Source: CALARM01 sp964431735 (lineage in GTDB: Bacteria; Vulcanimicrobiota; SpSt-956; JAKJGF01). From it: DNA of 43,378 nucleotides. The notes beneath the pieces were generated by a model. That model saw nothing but the letters and a program-made list of their open reading frames with translations. It searched no databases and was not told the origin of the DNA. Position 1 is the stretch's first letter; each line of letters begins with the position of its first letter. The DNA is taken from contig CAYSLJ010000046.1 of assembly GCA_964431735.1 (NCBI GenBank), forward strand, positions 1-43,378, given 5' to 3'. Of the stretch, positions 26,075 to 33,213 are shown piece after piece. The translations under genes were made by a program, and so were the position numbers.

Positions 26075-26593
26075 ATGAAAGTAATAAAAGTTACATCTTC
26101 TATTTCAGATAAAATAGCAGCGGTGGAAGCTGCTGTTTATCCGGAACCATACAGACTCGGAGAAAAAGGTATCAGGGAAAATCTCTGCGAAATGGAAAAA
26201 AACAACTGTAATTTCAGCTGGGCAACAGTAGATAAAAACGGAAATATAAATGCCTATATACTGGCATATCTTGATAATTCTCACAGGGAACAGGATGAAC
26301 CGGTTGCTTACGTAGATGATATAGTCATAACAGAGAGTGCCAGAAAAACGTCTGTCTATTTTTTACTGAAAGCCATGATAGACGAATATACGGGCATGGG
26401 ATTACCGAAACTCCCTATTGAAGGGGTAAGCAGAGAGAATGCCCATAAAATGTGGTCAAGACATGGCCATTCCAGGACTATTGCAAAACTCGGCTATCAT
26501 ATGACAGATACGTTTGCCTATTTCGATGAAGATATGGGCTGTGACCTTTACTGGGTAAGGTTTGAAGATATAAACATGGGAAAAAATCCATAG
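26075..26593 (+). CDS. GNAT-family N-acetyltransferase
   Basis: A 172-residue protein with the GNAT pattern: an acceptor-side N-terminal part; a central strand AYVDDIVITESARKTSVYFL, which aligns with motif A although its Q/RxxGxG/A loop is weak; and the C-terminal VSRENAHKMW...LGYHMTDTFAYF (motif B-like Asn-Ala, then the Gly-Tyr/Phe strand). The expected reaction is acetyl-CoA-dependent N-acetylation. It lies upstream of the radical SAM gene, but about 150 bases of heptamer repeats separate them, so a role in RiPP tailoring is only possible. Shine-Dalgarno GGTGAG is moderate. Confidence 0.7.
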   Translation: MKVIKVTSSISDKIAAVEAAVYPEPYRLGEKGIRENLCEMEKNNCNFSWATVDKNGNINAYILAYLDNSHREQDEPVAYVDDIVITESARKTSVYFLLKAMIDEYTGMGLPKLPIEGVSRENAHKMWSRHGHSRTIAKLGYHMTDTFAYFDEDMGCDLYWVRFEDINMGKNP

Positions 26594-26609
26594 TAATGTA
26601 GTTACAAAG

Positions 26610-26733
26610 AAGGACAGACAGATTCCTCGCGTCACGCGTCACGCGTCACGCGTCACGATTCCCATATAAACAGGCACAGGAAAGGACAGACAGATTCCTC
26701 GCGTCACGCGTCACGCGTCACGCGTCACGATTC
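26610..26733. repeat. Tandem 52-bp duplication containing heptamer arrays
   Basis: AAGGACAGACAGATTCCTCG, followed by four GCGTCAC units and GATTC, occurs at 26610-26661 and again at 26682-26733 with a 72-base period. The second copy ends 13 bases before the radical SAM start codon, so it forms that gene's 5' leader. The two copies are identical through the shared part. Confidence 0.85.
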
Positions 26734-26745
26734 TTATAACATATA

Positions 26746-28140
26746 ATGAAAGTCGCCAGAGAAATAGTAGTTTTAAAACATGGCAGAGAAAAAATAATCT
26801 TTAATGCGGAACTGGTCAATCCCATATATTTTCCCTGCGGCGGAGACAAAATTTTAAAGCTTCTGAATGAACTTAAATCATCAGAACCTTTCACTTCTCC
26901 GCCACAGTTCTGCAGCAGTGAATTATTTGATTTTCTGGCTTTTCATTCCCTTATCCTTCCCGATGATGCCGGTAAAACAGAACATAACTGTAATGAATGC
27001 GGCCAGTCCCATTCGGGACAGAAGAGCCTCTATTTATTATTGAGCCATTCATGCAATCAGTCCTGTATATACTGCTTCAACGGTATCAATAGCTATAACA
27101 GAGACAGTCATATTATGATGACTGAAGAAACAGCATTCAGAGCCATAAAAAAAACATTTGAAACTGTCTCGGACAGACTGGAAATAGTGTTTTTCGGCGG
27201 AGAACCACTTCTCAACTGGGATCTGGCAAAAAAAATCATAAATTACTGTGAAAACAACATTCTTCCGGGAAATAAGGATAAATCCATAGCCTACCATCTC
27301 ACAAGCAATCTCACCATTTTCCCCGATGATCTTATAGAGACGGCAAAAAGATGTAAAATGACCTTTCTTGTTGACATTGACGGCGCCGAAGAAATTCATA
27401 ATAAAACCAGACCTTTTATAGATGGAAGCGGCAGTTTTAAAAGAACTTCAGAGAATATTCGTAAACTTGTAGAATCAGGCATAAAAGTTTCACTGAGGGC
27501 AACAATAACATCTCACAACGACAGTTTCATGACGGATATAGCACAGGTTCACAGAGAACTCGGAGGAGAAAGCTGTGCATTTGTCCCCCTCAACCCTGTA
27601 GATTCCGATAATAATATATTGCCCATTTCACTCTGTCCGTCACCGAAAAAATTTGCCGCAGGACTTAAAGAGGTATTTCATTCAAAAATCTGGCCTGTAA
27701 AAGATCTCTATCCCTTCAATGAATATATGGGAAGACTGCAGCCTCTCTACAGAAATCAATGGGGATGCGGTGCCCCCTTCGGGAATACCCCGGTAATTAC
27801 GGCTTCAGGTGAGGTTTTTTCCTGCATCTATCTTGTAGGGAATAAAAAATACCGGTTAGGTCATATCTCTTCAGGCGATTATCCACGGCATGATGTAATA
27901 TCTCATATGCTTGACATAGTAAATGTAAATAATCGCAGTGACTGCAGAACATGCGGCTACAGATTTCTCTGCGGAGGAGGATGTCCCGTAGGAATTTTCT
28001 CTATAGAGGGAAACAGGAATGCCAGGGCAGGTATAAAGAAATATGTAAAAAAAATGTCCTGTACCGTGAGTAAAACAGTACTGACAGAACTGCTATGGGA
28101 TTTATGCAGTCGAAAAAATTTTAAAAAACAGGATTTATAA
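26746..28140 (+). CDS. Radical SAM/SPASM peptide-modifying enzyme
   Basis: A 464-residue radical SAM enzyme. The cluster motif is Cys103-x3-Cys107-x2-Cys110 (SCNQSCIYC), with the GGEP SAM-contact motif at 150-153. The C-terminal SPASM domain supplies Cys340 and Cys359, then Cys399-x2-Cys402-x5-Cys408-x3-Cys412, plus Cys438, the layout of enzymes with two extra iron-sulfur clusters. An extra CxxC occurs at 82-85. The first 75 residues (FNAELVNPIYFPCGGDKILKLLNEL) could be a small winged-helix, RRE-like leader-binding domain. The Nif11 precursor gene lies 65 bases downstream, so peptide maturation by thioether, C-C or other radical chemistry is inferred. The ATG lacks a Shine-Dalgarno and follows heptamer repeats. 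Confidence 0.93.
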   Translation: MKVAREIVVLKHGREKIIFNAELVNPIYFPCGGDKILKLLNELKSSEPFTSPPQFCSSELFDFLAFHSLILPDDAGKTEHNCNECGQSHSGQKSLYLLLSHSCNQSCIYCFNGINSYNRDSHIMMTEETAFRAIKKTFETVSDRLEIVFFGGEPLLNWDLAKKIINYCENNILPGNKDKSIAYHLTSNLTIFPDDLIETAKRCKMTFLVDIDGAEEIHNKTRPFIDGSGSFKRTSENIRKLVESGIKVSLRATITSHNDSFMTDIAQVHRELGGESCAFVPLNPVDSDNNILPISLCPSPKKFAAGLKEVFHSKIWPVKDLYPFNEYMGRLQPLYRNQWGCGAPFGNTPVITASGEVFSCIYLVGNKKYRLGHISSGDYPRHDVISHMLDIVNVNNRSDCRTCGYRFLCGGGCPVGIFSIEGNRNARAGIKKYVKKMSCTVSKTVLTELLWDLCSRKNFKKQDL

Positions 28141-28191
28141 ATTTTTCTCCTCATGATGCCGATAATAATATATAAAGACATATAATTTATA

Positions 28192-28208
28192 AGAGGTGAA
28201 GTAAGGTG
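28192..28208 (+). promoter_or_regulatory. Ribosome binding site and GTG start of the RiPP precursor
   Basis: AGAGGTGA (28192-28199) precedes the GTG at 28206 by six bases. No ATG gives a better start, so GTG is taken as the initiator. Confidence 0.7.
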
Positions 28209-28466
28209 TCCTTTAAATCAGCCCATGCTTTCCTGGAAAGGTTTGAAAGAGACAGAGAGTTTAAAGAAAAATTAGAAAGGGCTAAAGATAAAGATGAACT
28301 GTTGAAATTGATTAAAGAAGCAGGTTTCAGTTTTACTTCCGAAGATGTAAAAGAAGCAACAAAAGAGCTGTCGGAAGAAGAGCTGCAGAATATAGAAGGA
28401 GGAAGGTTGATAAACTTCCTTTTCAATACGGTAATACATCCGACAGGATATAACATTTCCTGCTGA
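28206..28466 (+). CDS. Nif11-type leader RiPP precursor peptide
   Basis: An 86-residue peptide. Residues 1-64 match the Nif11-like leader family: SFKSAHAFLERFERDREFKEKLERA, then LIKEAGFSFTSEDVKEATKELSEEELQNIEGG. The double glycine (65-66) is the expected cleavage site, leaving a 20-residue core that begins RLINFLFNTV and ends IHPTGYNISC. The core has one Cys, at its last position, and two Asn-Phe/Phe-Asn steps. A C39-type peptidase or transporter would normally process it, but none is in the window. Directly downstream of the radical SAM/SPASM gene, it is the likely substrate. A perfect 14-bp terminator follows. Confidence 0.88.
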   Translation: MSFKSAHAFLERFERDREFKEKLERAKDKDELLKLIKEAGFSFTSEDVKEATKELSEEELQNIEGGRLINFLFNTVIHPTGYNISC

Positions 28467-28484
28467 AAAATCGTTCATGTCCGG

Positions 28485-28530
28485 TTTTTTCACAGGTCAC
28501 AGACATGAACTGTGACCTGTGAAGTTTTTT
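28485..28530 (+). terminator. Strong Rho-independent terminator of the RiPP locus
   Basis: A perfect 14-bp stem, TTCACAGGTCACAG (28489-28502) against CTGTGACCTGTGAA (28510-28523), with a seven-base loop and TTTTTT at 28525-28530. A T-run also flanks the left arm. Confidence 0.95.
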
Positions 28531-28548
28531 CGGCATATAGTATCTGTA

Positions 28549-28601
28549 TTGACTTATTTTCCACTTTACGTTATGATTTTACCATCAAAAAATCAAGGAG
28601 G
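28549..28601 (+). promoter_or_regulatory. Sigma70-type promoter and Shine-Dalgarno of the TPR operon
   Basis: TTGACT (28549-28554), a 17-base spacer, TATGAT (28572-28577), then AAGGAGG (28595-28601) seven bases before the ATG at 28609. This sets the start of the TPR gene and separates its operon from the RiPP locus. Confidence 0.75.
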
Positions 28602-28608
28602 CACTGAT

Positions 28609-29559
28609 ATGTTTTTTAAAAAATTTCTATTCATCACATTAATATTATTTATATTAACAGTCAATCTACCTGCCAGAGCAGAAACTGCAGAGGGATGGTA
28701 TCTCAGAGGACTCATATTATATTCCCAGGGAATGGATAAATACGAACATGCCATAAAATGTTTTGACAGAGCTATTGAAGGCAAACCGGACTATATTGAA
28801 GCACTGGCAGCAAAAAGCCTTATACTGGCACAGCTTGACAGGACGGAAGAATCTATGAAATGTATAGACAGAATTTTAGAAATCCATCCGAATACAGCAA
28901 GTGCATGGTATTGTAAAGGTCTGGCCGCTTATGATCAGGGCAAAAAAGATGAAGCAATCAAATTTTTCGATAAAGCACTGGAACTGGATCCTGAATATAC
29001 AGGTGCCTGGATATATAAGGGATGGCTTCTGACAGTAGACGGAAATTATGATGAAGGTATTAAATGTTATGATACGGCTATAAAACTCGAACCTGAAGTG
29101 GAATATGCCTGGTTTTTAAAGGGACTGATTCTTTCAGAGCAGGGAAAATACGAAGAAGCACTTAAATGTATGGATAAAGCCATAGAGCTCAAACCGGATT
29201 CCATTGGTTTCTGCCACAATAAAGGACTCATCCTGGCAGGACAGGGAAAACATGAAGAAGCTATTAAATGGTATGATAAAGATATAGCACTTAATGCAGA
29301 AATACCCGAATTATTCTGCGATAAAGGAATTGCTTTATATGAACTGAAAAAATATGATGAATCCATTAAATGGTTTGATAAAGCTTTAACACTTAACCAG
29401 GTATTTACAAAAGCATGGTTATATAAAGGAAAAGCTTTATATGAAGCGGAAAAGTATAAAGAAGCCATTGAATGTTATGATAAAATTCTGGAATCTTCTC
29501 CTGATGATGTAGATGCGAAAAATGCCAGAGAAAAAGCCATGAAAGCTCTTGATAAATAA
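28609..29559 (+). CDS. Exported TPR protein
   Basis: A 316-residue protein with a signal peptide (FFKKFLFITLILFILTVNLP, cleaved near ARA). Eight consecutive 34-residue TPR units fill the rest (consensus AWxxKGxxLxxxGKYEEAIKxxDKAIELxPxx). No other domain is present. TPR arrays bind short peptides or partner proteins; this one would act in the periplasm or at the cell surface. Upstream sequence that continues the frame overlaps the terminator and promoter and is not coding. The Pro/Tyr-rich protein gene follows 27 bases after the stop and probably shares the transcript. It resembles the TPR part of the ankyrin protein at 6191-8707. Confidence 0.92.
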   Translation: MFFKKFLFITLILFILTVNLPARAETAEGWYLRGLILYSQGMDKYEHAIKCFDRAIEGKPDYIEALAAKSLILAQLDRTEESMKCIDRILEIHPNTASAWYCKGLAAYDQGKKDEAIKFFDKALELDPEYTGAWIYKGWLLTVDGNYDEGIKCYDTAIKLEPEVEYAWFLKGLILSEQGKYEEALKCMDKAIELKPDSIGFCHNKGLILAGQGKHEEAIKWYDKDIALNAEIPELFCDKGIALYELKKYDESIKWFDKALTLNQVFTKAWLYKGKALYEAEKYKEAIECYDKILESSPDDVDAKNAREKAMKALDK

Positions 29560-29586
29560 TCCCGGCTTATAACAGGGAGGTGTACT

Positions 29587-30417
29587 ATGTTCAAACAAAT
29601 TCTTATATGTTTTCTGGGGCTATTAATATTAACGGCAGAAGCAAAAAGTTCATCTTTTATAGAAAAAGAAAAAAATGTTTCCACCTTCTTGCCCGTTTTA
29701 GTTGCTATTACTACTATTCCTGTAGATCCGAATGCTTTATATGTCGAACCCAACAGTGCATACGGATCTATTTCAGGGCAGGTTATAATAAAGGAAAAAT
29801 TTGACGGAGGTTCTGTGTCACTGTCAGAAAATTATCTGAATGAAGCCCGCATACCGAAAACAAGGGTTGTATCAACAGTACAGCTTACTTCCAGCGGACT
29901 CTTCACTTTTTCAAATCTTCCGCCGGGAGATTACCTGGTAGAACCCGGCTATGCAAATGCCGAGAACGGCCCTATAACCTACAATCCTGCCAATGGCTAT
30001 TATTATTTCGTTATAGTAAATAAATACACCTGGAGCAGGAAAGTAATTCTGGCTAAAGGTCAACATGCAAAATTGACTTTCCCGGCAGAACAGGCAAAAT
30101 ATGATACATACAACCAGTATGTTTATTCATCAAACTATTATTCTACCAATCCCTATTCTCCATATGATGCGACACCGCAGCCGCCGACTTACAACTATTC
30201 TCCCTATTCACCATACACTGCTCAGACTCCAAATTACGCTCCCTATACAGCACCTGTACCGAATTACACACCTTACACCGCACCTGTACAGAATTACACT
30301 CCCTACACTGCAGCAAATCCTCCCTATTCACCTTATAATGCACCTGCAACAAATTACACTCCCTTTGATAATACCGCTACACCTTATTCTCCTTTTAACT
30401 ATCTGGATAATAAGTGA
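29587..30417 (+). CDS. Exported protein with Pro/Tyr-rich decapeptide repeats
   Basis: A 276-residue protein with a signal peptide (FKQILICFLGLLILTAEA). Residues about 58-165 resemble a carboxypeptidase-regulatory-like/SdrD-B beta-sandwich (GSISGQVIIKEK...GLFTFSNLPPGDYLVEPGYA), a common surface-protein module. The C-terminal 100 residues are low complexity, with about seven units of the form NYxPYTAPx (NYTPYTAPV, NYTPYTAAN, PYSPYNAPA). Such tracts suggest an extended, wall- or polymer-associated surface segment. GGGAGGTG lies seven bases before the ATG. The TGA stop sits inside a GTGAGTG heptamer. The exact role is unknown. Confidence 0.8.
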   Translation: MFKQILICFLGLLILTAEAKSSSFIEKEKNVSTFLPVLVAITTIPVDPNALYVEPNSAYGSISGQVIIKEKFDGGSVSLSENYLNEARIPKTRVVSTVQLTSSGLFTFSNLPPGDYLVEPGYANAENGPITYNPANGYYYFVIVNKYTWSRKVILAKGQHAKLTFPAEQAKYDTYNQYVYSSNYYSTNPYSPYDATPQPPTYNYSPYSPYTAQTPNYAPYTAPVPNYTPYTAPVQNYTPYTAANPPYSPYNAPATNYTPFDNTATPYSPFNYLDNK

Positions 30418-30493
30418 GTGGTGAATAGTGAGTAGTGAATAGTGAGTAGTGAGTGGAATAATTGCTTCACTACTCACTACTCACCACTCACTA
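30414..30493. repeat. Inverted heptamer arrays between convergent genes
   Basis: GTGAGTG/GTGAATA/GTGAGTA units on the left (30414-30456) face ACTACTC/ACCACTC units on the right (30470-30492), giving a long imperfect hairpin. It includes the TGA of the left gene and the TAG of the right gene. It probably serves both as a transcript end. Confidence 0.8.
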
Positions 30494-31525
30494 TTTGTGT
30501 CCTCTCAAAAATCTGCTTAACAGTCCTGGATTTGCCACAGATCGCCACATTTTAAGATGGACAGTTTCAAAATCACCATCATTGAATACAAGTTCTTCAA
30601 TAAGTTCATAACAGGTTTTTCTCGGGAAAAATTCGCCTGTACAGGAGGCATCAATTATCTCAGTTGCCAGCTTTGCCCTTTCATCATCAATGTCCTTTAC
30701 TTTTTTATCATTATCTTTTTCTCTGCCGTTTATATAAATTATATCAGGCCATCCTCCGACACCTATGGCAATCCTTCTGCAATGAACAAAAGCTTCAAGC
30801 ATCATAACCATTGCTTCAACAGGGTCCAGGTTGTCTCTTCTTTTACGCAATGATTTTCTGTCAACATAATCATTATATCTTATCTCAGAAACATCCCTTC
30901 CTGACCCGTCCATTCTGAATATAAACGGAACCGGTTCTATACGGCCTTTAGACAGGCTCAGATGGAATATGTTAAAACCTTCTTTACTGTCATAACCTGC
31001 CACAATGGCACCGTTTCCTAAAATCTTGTTAAGTTCCGAAGATTTTTTCGACCATGTTATCATCTCTTCAGCACCTTTAATGATTTCTTTATCTTTTATC
31101 TCTATTTTTTTCTCGCCTGACATGTAATATCCTCTGATGAAGTCTTTTGTAACAAAACCATATTTCGCGAGAAGCAGTTCATCTACATGACGGTGTTTCA
31201 CCTCTATCATATACTCAAAGATAATGTTACTTATTTCCTCAACAGTAAGGAAAAAATCGGGTTTTTTACCGGATTTTTCTGTTTTCTCACTGTACATACT
31301 CCGGAGCTTTATTCTGCAGCCTCTGAGTATTTCGGCACCTATAGAGCAGGTTCCCGTAGTTCCGAGTCTTGCCACAGTTCCCTGTTCCGTCTGTATTACA
31401 GGCGGGATAAGGGATTTTATTTTTTCTATACTGTTCAGTTTCTGTCTCAAATGCCATGTTCTTTCTTCGTCACAGATCATCAGTCCCGAACAAGAATCAA
31501 GTTTTAAGGCATTTATGGTTGTCAT
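30491..31525 (-). CDS. Proteasome/HslV-like Ntn-hydrolase with N-terminal Thr (candidate catalytic subunit)
   Basis: A 344-residue protein starting Met-Thr-Thr-Ile, as in HslV. With Met removed, Thr1, Asp18 (in GLMICDEERT) and Lys34 (SIEKIKSL) align with Thr1, Asp17 and Lys33 of HslV/proteasome beta subunits, allowing one inserted residue. The segment ARLGTTGTCSIGAEILRGCRIK corresponds to the beta-subunit Gly-rich loop and helix 1. Near the end, FHLSLSKGRIEPVPFIFRMDGSG, the helix VEAMVMMLEAFVHCRRIAI and the strand GGWPDIIYINGRE follow the fold's second half. It is longer than HslV or beta subunits, with a helical insertion about 100-165. The start is fixed by AGGAGGT nine bases upstream; the TAG of the paralogous gene lies two bases before the ATG. 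Peptidase activity is predicted. Confidence 0.78.
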   Translation of the reverse strand: MTTINALKLDSCSGLMICDEERTWHLRQKLNSIEKIKSLIPPVIQTEQGTVARLGTTGTCSIGAEILRGCRIKLRSMYSEKTEKSGKKPDFFLTVEEISNIIFEYMIEVKHRHVDELLLAKYGFVTKDFIRGYYMSGEKKIEIKDKEIIKGAEEMITWSKKSSELNKILGNGAIVAGYDSKEGFNIFHLSLSKGRIEPVPFIFRMDGSGRDVSEIRYNDYVDRKSLRKRRDNLDPVEAMVMMLEAFVHCRRIAIGVGGWPDIIYINGREKDNDKKVKDIDDERAKLATEIIDASCTGEFFPRKTCYELIEELVFNDGDFETVHLKMWRSVANPGLLSRFLRGHK

Positions 31526-31526
31526 A

Positions 31527-32615
31527 CTATTTTCCACCTCCTGTCAGGGACATATAAGGTTCTTTCACATCAGGTATGGCGTCAGCCTTGTAGCCTCTCA
31601 GGATAAAATCCAGTCTGTACGGAGATTTTGCCTTTCGAAACATTTCTTCTTCTATAATATCAGGGTTTATATCTTCAAATACAAGGGAATTTATCATTTC
31701 ATAAACGTCATGTGTCTGAAGTTCTCCGTATTTTTCTCCGGCTATAATTTCCGTGGCTATTTTCATAGCTTCATCCGAAGGTTCTTTCAATCGTTCTTCC
31801 TGGCTGTTACCTCTGCCGTCCAGATAAAAGAGATTGAAATATCCTCCCACCTCCTGGTTATGAACAGACGCTTCATACATGGCTCTTATCAATTCAGTTA
31901 TAACTTCTATTCTATCAAAGCCTTTTCTCCTTACATGGAGAGGCTTTCTATTTATAAAATCTGCTATTGAAAGCTGTGCCGCATCTTTTTCATCTTCCCC
32001 TGTACCTCTTATTTCAAAGGGGCCTGCCGTAAGATATAAAGTAGGATTATTATGTTCATAGCCATAAAGCACTATGCCGTTATCTTTATCGGTGGCCATT
32101 AAAAGAGCTTTGTGTTCCAGATAATCATCTTCAAGACATCCTTTTTCCGTAACAGTTGCATGTTCCATGGCTTTTTTCTTTAATTCTTCCTGTTTTATCT
32201 CAATATTTGTTCCCTTATAATTAAAATGTCCCTGAAGCAAATCATCTTTATCAAAACCGTAAAGAGAGAGTAATTTTAAATTTATTCTCTTTTTAAATTG
32301 TTCCTGTATGGATTCAAGGAGCATATATGCCATATCATCGGCAGATGAAAGAGGTCTGCCTTTACCTGTTTTATATTCCGAATATTTATGCTCTATCTTC
32401 TTTATGACAGAATCTTTAACATCACAGGTAAAGGAAGGCATACCAAGGCCTCCGTATAATGCTTCAACATGAACGTTATCTGATATTTCCCGCGAAACCA
32501 GCGGAGATATAAAATTTCCGTAAAAAATTCTTCTTCTTCTTAATATCCAGTCTTCTTCATCACATATCATAGCACCTGACCGGGAGTCTATTTTAAAACC
32601 TATTACCAATGCCAT
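31527..32615 (-). CDS. Proteasome/HslV-like Ntn-fold paralogue without catalytic Thr
   Basis: A 362-residue paralogue of the downstream gene, about equally long and with the same order of blocks: FKIDSRSGAMICDEED, LYGGLGMPSFTCDVKDSVIKKIE, TLYLTAGPFEIRGTGEDEKDAA, NRKPLHVRRKGFDRIEVITELIRAMYEA, GGYFNLFYLDGRG. It begins Met-Ala-Leu, so residue 1 is Ala in place of Thr. Asp18 is kept, but the Lys of the catalytic set is replaced (GNFIS). It should therefore be inactive as a threonine peptidase, like non-catalytic proteasome subunits. AAGGAGG lies seven bases before the ATG. It is the first gene of the pair and is translationally coupled to the second, which fits hetero-oligomer assembly. That assembly is inferred. 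Confidence 0.75.
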   Translation of the reverse strand: MALVIGFKIDSRSGAMICDEEDWILRRRRIFYGNFISPLVSREISDNVHVEALYGGLGMPSFTCDVKDSVIKKIEHKYSEYKTGKGRPLSSADDMAYMLLESIQEQFKKRINLKLLSLYGFDKDDLLQGHFNYKGTNIEIKQEELKKKAMEHATVTEKGCLEDDYLEHKALLMATDKDNGIVLYGYEHNNPTLYLTAGPFEIRGTGEDEKDAAQLSIADFINRKPLHVRRKGFDRIEVITELIRAMYEASVHNQEVGGYFNLFYLDGRGNSQEERLKEPSDEAMKIATEIIAGEKYGELQTHDVYEMINSLVFEDINPDIIEEEMFRKAKSPYRLDFILRGYKADAIPDVKEPYMSLTGGGK

Positions 32616-32637
32616 AACGGTCCTCCTTATTTTACAG

Positions 32638-32796
32638 GCTGATTATAGTTAGTTTCATAACTATTCATAAATAATGACCTCGTAATGCGTAATGTGTAAT
32701 GCGTGATGCGCAGGGATTAAACCCGTCACGCGTTACGCGTTACGCGTTACGACAACTTAAATTCTAAAAAGTTATGAAATACACTATAATCACCGG
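32638..32796. mobile_element. Complete type-B MITE-like element, about 159 bp
   Basis: Ends are inverted: left GATTATAGTTAGTTTCATAA, right complement GGTGATTATAGTGTATTTCA, then TAACT. The core carries GTAATGC/GTAATGT/GTGATGC heptamers (32682-32711) and GTCACGC/GTTACGC heptamers (32724-32751). It is the longest copy of a family with relatives at 146-203, 36020-36115 and 42013-42090. Confidence 0.8.
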
Positions 32797-32940
32797 ATAG
32801 TAGATCCGATCAGCAATAAATTCCACATATGTCAGGCCATCCCTGTATATTTTACAGTGAAGAAAATAATTTTTTAGATTAGTAATATAAAAAAATCAGC
32901 AGACAGTGAAGAGTGAGTAAAAATTTTACATAAAAGGTTC

Positions 32941-32970
32941 TTTACTTTTCTAAAAAAGCCGGTATATAAT
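32941..32970 (+). promoter_or_regulatory. Candidate promoter of the glycine-rich gene
   Basis: TTTACT (32941-32946), an 18-base spacer, TATAAT (32965-32970), about 80 bases before the ATG. Confidence 0.5.
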
Positions 32971-33048
32971 TATAAAGAGGAAAGGTACGTTTATTTTTTA
33001 TATATAATAAACTTATTTCTGTTTCAATAACATCAGGAGGTGATATTT

Positions 33049-33213
33049 ATGGCAGGCGGCGGTGGCGGCGGTGCCGGAGGAGTCGGAGGAGTTGGAGGTG
33101 CCGGAAGTGCGGGAGGAGTCGGTACTGCAGGAGGTTCAGGCTTTGCTCAGTCTGTAGCAGGAGAAATATCAAAAGATGGCGGCGGCGGAGCAGGTGGAGT
33201 TGCAGGAAGATAG
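33049..33213 (+). CDS. Small glycine-rich protein (54 residues)
   Basis: It encodes MAGGGGGGAGGVGGVGGAGS, then AGGVGTAGGSGFAQSVAGEI and SKDGGGGAGGVAGR. More than half the residues are Gly, the rest mostly Ala, Val and Ser, around a short non-repetitive centre (FAQSVAGEISKD). AGGAGGTGA ends six bases before the ATG, and a promoter is plausible, so I treat it as a real gene despite its size. It is divergent from the proteasome-like pair. There is no signal peptide. It might be a structural or adhesive peptide, a modified (RiPP-like) peptide, or a substrate of its neighbours; none of these can be chosen from sequence. Confidence 0.65.
   Translation: MAGGGGGGAGGVGGVGGAGSAGGVGTAGGSGFAQSVAGEISKDGGGGAGGVAGR

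Larger units (their letters stand above)
32616..33048. other. Divergent intergenic region: type-B element and two promoters
   Basis: It holds the type-B element (32638-32796) and, further right, AT-rich DNA with the promoter of the glycine-rich gene (32941-32970). Otherwise no gene is seen. The Ntn-operon's nearest TATAAT (minus strand, 32642-32647) lies in the element's terminal repeat. Confidence 0.5.

Noticed and set aside
28519..28608. N-terminal extension of the TPR gene
   Set aside because: It overlaps a terminator, a -35/-10 promoter and the Shine-Dalgarno, so it cannot be part of the protein.
31224..31970. 248-codon open frame on the + strand
   Set aside because: It lies antisense to the two Ntn-fold genes, which have strong binding sites and paralogy with each other. 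Its Phe/Ser-rich translation is a shadow.
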